Both the position numbers and the translations under genes were made by a program. 6,673 nt of DNA from an uncultured Oscillospiraceae bacterium. Lineage in GTDB: Bacteria > Bacillota > Clostridia > Oscillospirales > Acutalibacteraceae. Location of the stretch: positions 1-6,673 of the forward strand of contig URJF01000079.1 in the NCBI GenBank assembly GCA_900548085.1, given 5' to 3'. Shown here in pieces: positions 1 through 6,673 of this stretch (its first letter is position 1; each line of letters starts with the position of its first letter). Under the pieces are notes generated by a model. That model saw only the letters and a list, made by a program, of their open reading frames with translations. It was not told the origin of the DNA and searched no databases.

Positions 1-450
1 GATGCTATGCCTGCTATGCAGATTGACGGTCGTACAAAGAGTACTCTCAATGATGTTACGAGCAAATTTGAGGGCATAATTAACGGTACGAGTATCCTTG
101 TAGGCAAAATCGGTCATTATATTTTTGGCACTGATGTAAACTATAACCCGTTAGTTAATATTAACCTTTCAGAAGTTATCACTAACGGCGATGTACATTC
201 CAACTCCAATATTACTATAGGGGTTCAAGCTCTTAATGCCTCCAGAACTAAGGACTATGATGTAGATGCTAACGAAACCAATTCTTCTGCCGCAGAAGAA
301 TCCACTACGGACAAGGACGAAGAGGCAGACGACTACGGTCAGGTAACATACACCGCAGGCACAAGTATTACTTTTGATAATTCTTTGAGGGAAACAGGAA
401 CGCAGTCCACTCATGTCTATGTGCAGAATCAGCAGTATGTAGAGATAACC
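1..450 (+). other. N-terminal visible region: beta-type segments around an acidic linker
   Basis: Residues 1-80 alternate short hydrophobic stretches with Asn/Gly turns (FEGIINGTSILVG at 23-35, VITNGDVHSNSNITIG at 59-74). The NGDV at 62-65 looks like the NGNM and NGDL rungs that begin 700 residues later, so this may be the tail of an earlier solenoid block that starts upstream of the window. Residues 113-150 again look like beta strands (QVTYTAGTSITFDNS, HVYVQNQQYVEITG). Between them, residues 85-112 form an acidic linker. The style FEGI(I)-x-G followed by rungs is reminiscent of beta-helix segments in bactofilin-like and pilus-associated proteins of Firmicutes, but that is a weak impression and not an assignment. 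Confidence 0.45.
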
Positions 451-3400
451 GGCGCAGCTCTAAAGGTAATAAAATCTCTCGACGCCACAAAGAGCGAAAA
501 CGAAATTCGAAATGACTTTGAGACTGAAATGATTAAGTACTTGAGGACTCACGGCCTTTCTGTCAATTCGGACGATTATAAAAATATAATCAAAAACCAA
601 AAGAACAATATCTACAAGGAATCCGACGGCAGAATATTGCTCAAAGACCAGAGCAGTATTGTATATAACATTGACCACCAGACCGCAAACAAATATTTGC
701 AGGAGGTAAGAGATAACGACGGAAATGTTACTGCAATAGCATCTGCCAGCGGCGTGGATGTGCTCACTAACGGTACAGATTTGCTGTATAAGAATGTGGG
801 CGATACCGCTAATGACTTTTCTTATGACGCAAATAATGTTGAAGTCAGCAGTATAGGCGAAACCACAATAAAGAACAGAATTACTGTCACAGGTAAACAG
901 GTAAATCGTAGCCTCATTACTGCCAAAAAGTACGGCAGGCTCGATACAGACGGCGTGAACAACACCACCACAGGCGCACGCTTTGCCATTACGAGAACAT
1001 TTTTAGAGAACAGCGACTATATCAGTGCGCCTAATATGAAGCCGTATTTTGTCCGTGCTATCAGATCTTCTGTCAAAAAGGCTACAGAGGTCGAGGGCAA
1101 CAAGAATACAGGCACAGATAATATTAAGCAGGCTGTGGCAGATGCTCAGTCTAAACTGAAAACATATCTTGCTAATGTCAAAAAGAATTTGACAGACTCC
1201 ACCAAAAATGACGAGGAGTCTACTAATACGGACCTTTTGTTCAAATACAACAAAGAGAATAAGGACAGCGGTCTGACCGAAAATTCTGACAACAAAACCT
1301 ACAAAGGCTATGACCTTTACGAAAGAGACGAGGACGGTAACTTTACAAACCAACTCCGCACTCCCGAAACTTATGTTGACGACTACCAAAACGGTACGGT
1401 CAATAAACAAAAGAGCAGTGTTGTTGTCGAGAATTACAGAAAGAAAAATATAGACGGAAAATATTCCGACAGCAGAGTAGACTCTTTCTATGAGAAGAAT
1501 GTTGACGGTAAATTCGGCCCTGCCAAAGTTATTGAATTTTTCAATAAAAATATAGACGGCAAGTATGCGTCTGACAAGGTTTCATCTGCAAAAGATGACA
1601 TAACAGAAAAAGAGAGTTATTCCGCTCACCAGGTTAATACAGAAACTCATACATTTTTTGACTTTGCCCCTAATGAGAGAAGTATATTCTTGGCTCCTAA
1701 GAATGTGACTATGGGATACACTACTCCCGGTGAAAATCTCGAGAAAAAAATAAATATGAATACCTCCGGCTTTGATTCTATCAAAATGCCTATATCGAGC
1801 ACAAATGTTATTATAAATGAGCCTGATATTTCGCAAAAGGGAATTGTAGATTATACAAAAGCAGAGCCAAAGGTTACTGTCGGCTCAAAGGAATACAAGG
1901 CTGAAGAAATTGTCAGCGGAACAATCGACACAGCAAAGGTTGTAACAGACAGAGCTGCAGAAACTACATGGAAGCAGGGTTCAAATACTCTCGATGACCA
2001 TAACCAATACAGATGGATTACCGAAGGTGGAAGCACATCGGGCTTGGCTACAGGCAGAAGCTGGTGGGGCTTGCAGGATTATTCTACCTATAAGTTGAAG
2101 CATGGTCACTTTGATGATGACGACCGTGCTCTCCGTATGGGCAAGGATGAGCAACTTTATCTTACTGATTATTATCGCCACACATATAACAAAAAGATGT
2201 TCTTTGCCAACACTGGCAACACATTTATCATTGGCGGCGAAAACAAATTTACAAAGGATAATGTTGAGTATGCTTATTATTCGCCAAAAGCTGCTATGGA
2301 GTTTAAGAAAAGCGGAAATACAGTAGTAGTAAACGGAAATATGACCGTAGCAAGTGTTTCGTTCAAAAAGGATACTAAGAACAATGTCCTTATCGTAAAC
2401 GGCGACTTGAATATGAGCGGCGAAATTTTTGCAGAAAGCGGTGCGGAATATACAATAGTAGTTACCGGCAAAATCACTTGTAATCAAATCACTGTATCGG
2501 CGAACAGCACACTTGTTGCAGGCGGTATAGATGCTAATCTTGACAACGACGGCGCTGTGACAGTAAATAGTCTCGGCACCACATCCGGTGATAAAAAGAT
2601 AGTCAACAACGGTGACTTGAGAGTAAACAACAACTGCGTAGTCGGTACTGTATCTAACTCAAAAACCGGTACAATGTATGTTGGCGGAAATGTTGCTGCA
2701 AAGTCTGATTTTACTAATAACAATAAGGTCAAAATCATTGGCAATTTGACTGTAGGCGACAATATCAAAAATACTCCTGACGGTGGCTCAAAGCCGGTGC
2801 TTCAGATAGGCGGCTATGCTCTGTGTTCATATTTTAACAATCGTGGCGAATTCAGATGCGGCGGTGATTTGTGTGCTACAGGCGATGCAAATTTCTCCTC
2901 CGACTCTTATACAATCGCCGGAACTGTAGGCTGTCCGTCGGACAGCTCAAAAAGTATGGGCACTATATATCAGAACGGTGTGCTGTATGTCACCACCGGA
3001 GATATGAAAACTTCCGGATTGCTCCAGGTAGGCGGTACTGTATATGTCAAAAACGGCAGTATCGATACCGGCAGTGATATGATAGCTTACAGTAACGCTT
3101 TGATTTATGTAAATAGTAATATGACTGTCGATGGAAAGCTCACTCTCCAGGGCAGCAAGGTATATGTAGGTAATAGAGTAAAGGCCGACGATTTGGCTAC
3201 AAGTGCAGGAACAGAAATCCATTTCAAAAACCTTAATGTTTCATTCACTTGGGAAAATTTGCCGGGTAGCAAGGTGTATGTTTCCGGTGATATTTCATCC
3301 TACAGAATTATAAACAGCGGTATTATCTATGTTAATCCTTGGTCGCTTATAGGTACGGGCACTGCCACTATTCGTTATTTGCATAATAACTCGGGTGCTG

Positions 3401-6400
3401 AATTCATCTGTAACGGAAATCTTGAGGTAACAAGCTATGATATGACCGACAGAAAATATAAATACTGCTCTGTTACTAATTTCGGCGGCGTTTATATTAA
3501 CGGTAACTTAACAACTGACTATTCTGTTTACAATGAAAACGGGATTATGTATGTTAGAGGTAATATGAGCCTTTGCAACAATTATGATTTCTTCTACGGA
3601 AACAGTGATGACAGCGTATCCCTCAGTATTAAAGGCTATTCGGGCTATTCTCTTAACCTTGTAGACAGCGGAGAAGTTTATGTTTCGGGTTGCGTTACCT
3701 CGCCTTATTCCGGCAGAAAAATAGGCATTACAGGAAATGAAAGCTCTGATGTATTGTTCAGTGTGTACGGTAAAAACAACAACTGTGCTTTCAGTACAAA
3801 TGTTACTTCGTTCACTAACGGACAGAAAAACTCAAAGGTATATTTAGGCAGCGGCTCTCCTACAGGTTCAGGTTCGACACTGAGAATTTCAGGCACATTT
3901 ATAAACGAGGGCAAAATGTATATTTATACTGCCCTAAAGTTGAGTTCAAATTCTTACTTCAGAGGACAGTCGGGCTCTGCTACATATGTAAGAGAGTCTC
4001 TCAATGTCGGCGGTAAATCTGTCACCATTCAAGACGGTCATACTCTTATGGTATTCGGCTCGGCAAACTGCAGTCCGCTCACCCTTGAGGGTGCTTCTAA
4101 GCTGTACGCTTTGGATGATATTGATTGCTCGACATTGAGCGCAAGTGACGGCTCGCAGGTTTATTCAAACAGAACAATAAATTGCTCATCTCTAAATGTT
4201 TACGGTTCCTCTCAGGTTAGAGGTGTGAAAGCACTGAACAACTCAGGCGGAAACATGGTCATTGAGTCCGACGGCTATGTTTATTGTGGACCTAACTCCA
4301 AAACGCCTGACGGAAATACTTGGACTCTTAAGTATTCTAAGCTGACAGGCTCAAATCCAGCATTCAAGGGACAGTTCTACTTCCCGGGCAAAAATGAGGA
4401 CATTACACTCAAGCTCGTTGATGCAAGTAACGAGTTTAACACAACCTTTGTATTTGACGGCGGTGTGTTTGTTACGGATGCAAATATTACTTTGGATTCT
4501 ACTGTAGCCGGTATTCCGACAGCCAAAAATATAACTATGAAGAATTCTTCAAAGGTATATATCGGCGGCAAGTCAACATTTGACCATAGTAATATTGTCA
4601 ATAATTCGGGTAAGCTCTTCTTGATGGATGATATTTCTATCAGTTCTGTCGCTACAGATTTCGTATTCAATTCGGATTGTACAAACTATATTGCACCTGT
4701 TTCTATCGACGGTGTAAACAAGGGCGTGCTTAAACTCCAAAAATGCTTCTATGCTAACGGCACTAACTATATAGACAACAGCGTGGTAGCCAATACTTCT
4801 ACTTCATACTATGAGTCTAACGATTCTAACAAATCTGGACAGCGTTATATCTCTATTGATGTAGGCAGCGGCGAGACTCATATTTCGGGCAACTTGTCTG
4901 TGGCTAATAACGGCCGTGGTACATTCGTTGCTAAGAATGCAGTGCTCAGCTGTAACGACTTCTCCACATACAGCGTCGTATATAACAGAGGTAAGTTTAT
5001 TATCTTAGGTAATTATTCATTTACTTCAACAGGCGAATTTTCCGATATTAAGGGTGGTAGTAAGGTTAACTTTGGTGCAGGATATTCTCTTAAGAACGGT
5101 ATTTCCGATGACGATACAGATGCCCTCATGTATGTTGGCGGTTCGGGTACCACCGACTTCGGTGGTGTTTATCAAAACCACGGTACATATTATCAAAAGG
5201 GCGATATGATTGCTCGTGGTTGGATTACAGATAGCGATACTATCGGATACACCGCTTACTTTGGCATCCTTGTAGAGAAGAATGCAAAGAGCTGTTTCGG
5301 CGGAAATGTATCCTCTGACAATTCTTTGCTTACAGCCTCTTATACAGAATTTTCTTGTAGCGATTATGCTACGAGAAGATGTATCTATAACCGTGGCGGT
5401 AAGGTAATTATCCTTAATGATTTGGATATGTCCAACAATTCCGGTATTCCGAGCAATGCCGACGACAGTGGATTTTCTATCCGTAACGGCGGCAACGGCA
5501 GCGGTACTGCTACAGAGTCGGTTATGTATGTAGGCGGCGATTATAGGACAAAACTTGACGGCTGTTTCCAAAACTGGGGCCAGTATTACCAAAAATCAAG
5601 TATAACTATCAATGGTGCATATAACAACAGCGATATAGGCTACGGCATCTATTGCGGTATTCTTAATCAGCCGGGAGCAATTACGCACTTCGGCGGCGAT
5701 GTTCTGAATCGTAATGCTTTGCTCAATCTCGAGGACACCGAGTTCAGCTGCCAAAATCTTACAGAAAAGCGTGGCATATACAATAAGTCGGGCAAGGTAG
5801 TTATACTCCAAAATCTTGACTTCCAGCACGAGTCGGGCGTTATTGCCGAGGATCTGGACTCTGAAGGTTTCACTATCCGTAACGGCGGTACAGGCGAAAA
5901 GAACTGCGAAAAAGCACTTATGTTCATAGGTGGTACTAATGAGTACACTATTGACGGCGCCTTCCAAAACTGGGGCGAATACTATCAAAACGGCTCAGCA
6001 AGTATAGAGGGCTGGCATAAGAATCAAGCTGTTATCGCAAAGGTTGACACGCCTTATGCGGTTATATTCCAACAGAATTCTAAGACCTACTTTAACGGTA
6101 GCTTGTACTGTAACTGGAACGGCGTTCTTACAGTTCAAACAGCGTTTGTATTTGTAGAGGGCAACCTTGAGTTCGGTACAATGCTCGCTAATATGGGTAC
6201 TACCTATGTTACAGGCGATATTGCTACCAGAGATACAAAGAATCATTCCGGCAATAAGGTCAAATACAATTCGCAATATTGTACAATCCGTAACGGTGCA
6301 CTCAGCTATAACACTGACAATAATTTGTTTGAGGATGCTGTTCTGTTCTGCGGCGGTACAATGACCCTTGGCTCAAGCGAGTCCGGCGGTGAGGCAGGCT

Positions 6401-6673
6401 CTGTTATGAATGTCGGCACAATGTATGTCAAGAGTCACCTCTATGATTATTGTAACAAGGACAATTCGTATTATCGTACTGCATTTTGGATGTGGGATGG
6501 CTCAAATACCTTCATCGGCGGCGACTGTTTCGGCGGCGGTGCTATGGCTACAGGTAATAACTCTATTTTTATGGTAGGCGGAGACCTTCTCTCCAAGAGA
6601 GCAGTCAAGATAAATGTGCATTTTGATCAGATGTATTACCTCGATGTAGGTAATCACTTTACCTATCGCACAC
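1..6673 (+). CDS. Giant beta-solenoid repeat protein, internal part (both ends missing)
   Basis: Frame 1 is open across the entire window: 2224 codons, no stop, start and stop both outside. Internal ATG codons near the left edge (bases 7 and 16) are not credible starts, because the frame is already open before them and no signal peptide follows. The translation has a beta-type, acidic-linked N-terminal part (1-150), a Cys-free Lys/Asp/Asn-rich part with helices and 17-residue repeats (150-655), an aromatic and His/Asp-rich junction (656-734), then about 1490 residues of short beta-strand rungs such as TMYVGGNV, GVYINGNL and SKVYVSGDI. The reading frame is supported by amino-acid repeats at three scales that exist only in this frame. 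Function is not recognised. A long solenoid of this kind is typical of surface adhesins or fibrous structural proteins, so an exported role is inferred, not seen. No enzyme motif, LPXTG, dockerin or S-layer module is present in the visible part. TGG codes Trp normally and no TGA occurs in frame, so the standard code fits. Confidence 0.93.
253..336 (+). other. Acidic, Ser/Thr-containing linker
   Basis: Residues 85-112 hold 12 Asp/Glu in 28 positions with Ser, Thr and Ala and almost no large hydrophobics (core NSSAAEESTTDKDEEADD, 94-111). Such a stretch is expected to be flexible and to separate folded beta segments on either side. It contains no repeat or recognisable binding motif. Confidence 0.6.
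451..1443 (+). other. Cys-free hydrophilic mixed helical region
   Basis: Residues ~151-481 contain no cysteine and are rich in Lys, Asp, Asn and Thr. Two segments look helical. Residues ~153-204 (starting ALKVIKSLDATKSENEI) have hydrophobics spaced by three or four. Residues 373-398 have I375, V379, A382, L386, L390, V393 and L397 in a single amphipathic register, which could form a short coiled coil. Between them, 217-330 is a mixed region with strand-like pieces (SSIVYNIDH, NRITVTGKQV). I do not recognise a domain family. The region could be a cap or spacer between two solenoid blocks, since rung-like NGDV appears before it and the main array after it. Confidence 0.45.
1444..1596 (+). repeat. 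Three tandem 51-bp units encoding a 17-residue repeat
   Basis: Units run 1444-1494, 1495-1545 and 1546-1596 with no gaps. They encode KNIDGKYSDSRVDSFYE, KNVDGKFGPAKVIEFFN and KNIDGKYASDKVSSAKD. The invariant core is K-N-[IV]-D-G-K-[YF], followed by a hydrophobic (Val) at position 12 of units 1 and 3. Unit 2 is shifted by two residues there (V at 12, then I). A degenerate fourth copy may precede them at residues ~464-481 (starts NGT, ends VVENYRK). The DNA units have diverged, mostly beyond third positions, so the repeat is old and maintained rather than a recent slippage. Function is unknown; DG within a short Lys/Asp repeat suggests a turn, possibly ion binding, but no complete EF-hand or RTX motif is present. 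Confidence 0.85.
1966..2202 (+). other. Aromatic and His/Asp-rich junction before the solenoid
   Basis: Residues ~656-734 join the helical part to the rung array and differ from both. They contain W657, W672, W688 and W689, a tyrosine-rich stretch (LYLTDYYRHTY at 719-729) and a dense HGHFDDDDR motif at 701-709. The concentration of Trp/Tyr suggests a small folded cap domain closing the end of the solenoid, as beta-helices generally need capping. H701, H703 and D705-D708 could bind a metal, but that is only suggested by composition. Confidence 0.45.
2930..2946. repeat. Perfect 8-bp inverted repeat inside the gene
   Basis: GCTGTCCG-T-CGGACAGC is a perfect palindrome around the T at 2938; as RNA it could form a 7-bp stem with a 3-base loop. 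It encodes part of GCPSDSS in the solenoid. It is not followed by a T-run, so it is not terminator-like, and a single palindrome this short can arise by chance in 6.7 kb. Its existence is certain; a function is not supported. Confidence 0.3.
4030..4257 (+). repeat. Four gap-free 57-bp units encoding 19-residue Cys-ladder rungs
   Basis: Units are 4030-4086, 4087-4143, 4144-4200 and 4201-4257 (residues 1344-1362, 1363-1381, 1382-1400, 1401-1419). They encode QDGHTLMVFGSANCSPLTL, EGASKLYALDDIDCSTLSA, SDGSQVYSNRTINCSSLNV and YGSSQVRGVKALNNSGGNM. Position 14 is Cys in the first three (C1357, C1376, C1395, exactly 19 apart) and Asn in the fourth (N1414). Positions 13-15 read N/D-C-S, and positions 6-7 are [TKQ]-[LV]. 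In a beta-solenoid with one turn per unit, these side chains would stack directly above one another. The exact length with no insertions sets it apart from the looser rungs on both sides. Confidence 0.85.
4876..6673 (+). repeat. Tandem ~135-residue modules, four complete and one partial
   Basis: Module boundaries, set at a shared F-x-G-G-[DN] start, are 4876-5289, 5290-5682, 5683-6084, 6085-6507 and 6508-6673 (cut by the window edge), that is 138, 131, 134 and 141 residues. The starts read THISGNLSV, SCFGGNVSS, THFGGDVLN, TYFNGSLYC and NTFIGGDCF. Modules 1-3 then share [LF]SC (C1651, C1786, C1917), a [VI]YN[RK] strand (YNRGKFIIL, YNRGGKVIIL, YNKSGKVVIL), an [SI]-[RK]-N-G turn followed by A/S-[LV]-M-[YF]-[VI]-G-G, and a Q-N-[HW]-G-x-Y-Y-Q segment (YQNHGTYYQK, FQNWGQYYQK, FQNWGEYYQN). 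Module 4 keeps TIRNG and VLFCGG and has VMNVGTMYV in place of the QNWG segment, so it is more divergent. Each module is probably several solenoid turns duplicated as a block. The DNA copies have diverged well, so the duplications are not recent. Confidence 0.88.

Larger units (their letters stand above)
2203..4875 (+). repeat. Beta-solenoid rung array with a tyrosine register
   Basis: From residue ~735 to ~1625 the protein is built from short units of about 19-22 residues. Early ones align on F768, F788, F810 and V832: FKKSGNTVVVNGNMTV, FKKDTKNNVLIVNGDLNM, FAESGAEYTIVVTGKITC. Later ones share G-x-[MVIL]-Y-[VI]-x-G-[ND]-hydrophobic, for example GTMYVGGNV (Y893), GVLYV (Y996), GTVYVKNG (Y1015), ALIYVNSNM (Y1036), SKVYVGN (Y1055), SKVYVSGDI (Y1093), GIIYVN (Y1110), GVYINGNL (Y1165), GIMYVRGNM (Y1184) and GEVYVSGC (Y1227). 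Many spacings are 19 or a multiple (996 to 1015, 1036 to 1055, 1055 to 1093, 1165 to 1184). This is what a parallel beta-solenoid with one turn per unit looks like. Units with Asn before Gly suggest tight turns at a constant corner. The family is not identified; a general likeness to bactofilin-like or adhesin beta-helices is inference. Confidence 0.75.

Noticed and set aside
7..18. ATG codons at bases 7 and 16 as the gene start
   Set aside because: The frame is open from base 1, there is no room to see a ribosome binding site, and what follows is a hydrophilic, beta-type sequence with no signal peptide. The gene more likely begins upstream.
1444..1596. DG-containing repeat as RTX or EF-hand calcium sites
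   Set aside because: The RTX nonapeptide GGxGxDxUx and the 12-residue EF-hand acidic pattern are both absent; only a single D-G per unit is present.
2102..2326. 74-residue + strand open frame in another frame
   Set aside because: Overlaps the large gene completely, and its sequence has no recognisable features. The + strand frames at 2871-3077 and 6167-6364 are likewise out-of-frame shadows.
1981..2487. 168-residue open frame on the - strand
   Set aside because: Antisense to the junction and first rungs; Cys-, Ile- and Val-rich without a domain or signal; a shadow of the main gene.
2930..2960. Palindrome as an intrinsic terminator
   Set aside because: The stem is short, is followed by TCAAAAAG and not by a T-run, and lies in the middle of an open frame that continues for another 3.7 kb.
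4030..4257. 57-bp periodic DNA as a CRISPR array or DNA-level satellite
   Set aside because: The units are contiguous without spacers and similar mainly at the protein level, so they are coding repeats.
5026..5592. 188-residue open frame on the - strand
   Set aside because: It lies opposite the tandem modules of the large gene, shows no ribosome binding site or coherent domain, and its open state follows from the codon use of the + strand frame. The repeat conservation fits only frame 1 of the + strand.
5596..5988. 130-residue open frame on the - strand
   Set aside because: Antisense to module 3; no independent support. The similar antisense frames at 1003-1410, 5667-5948 and 5995-6276 are rejected for the same reason.

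Overview
The whole window is the inside of one very large protein-coding gene on the + strand. Frame 1 has no stop codon from base 1 to base 6673 (2224 complete codons plus one base), and neither the true start nor the stop is present. No intergenic DNA, RNA gene, mobile element or second gene can be supported. Shorter open frames on both strands are shadows of this gene.

Base composition is moderately AT-rich (about 33-43% GC in lines counted by hand). Arg codons are mostly AGA with some CGT, and the protein is rich in Lys, Asn, Asp, Ser, Gly and Tyr. This fits a low-GC, possibly gut-type, Clostridia-like Firmicute, but that is inference from style alone; no taxonomic marker is present. Residue numbers below count from the first codon of the window, not from the true N-terminus.

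Layout: (1) Residues 1-~150 (bases 1-450) are short beta-type segments, including an NGDV rung-like motif at 62-65, interrupted by a very acidic linker (85-112). (2) Residues ~150-655 are Cys-free, hydrophilic, Lys/Asp/Asn-rich and partly helical, and contain a perfect-length tandem repeat of three 17-residue units (482-532). (3) Residues ~656-734 are an aromatic- and His/Asp-rich junction. (4) From residue ~735 to the end of the window the protein is a long beta-solenoid-like array. Its recurring rung is roughly G-x-[MVIL]-Y-[VI]-x-G-[ND]-hydrophobic, with a frequent 19-residue register. It includes a gap-free stretch of four 19-residue units with stacked cysteines (1344-1419). (5) The last ~600 residues are higher-order tandem modules of 131-141 residues, four complete and a fifth cut by the window edge.

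The best overall reading is a giant, probably exported, structural or adhesive repeat protein of a type I cannot name. The rungs resemble in general style bactofilin-like polymer-forming and other bacterial beta-helix proteins, but I see no motif that fixes a family. No signal peptide, sorting signal, dockerin or enzyme active site is visible; those that mark export would lie in the missing ends. The most unusual points are the cysteine ladder, the confinement of all 30 cysteines to the solenoid part, the tyrosine register, and the nested hierarchy of repeats (17, 19-22 and ~135 residues).
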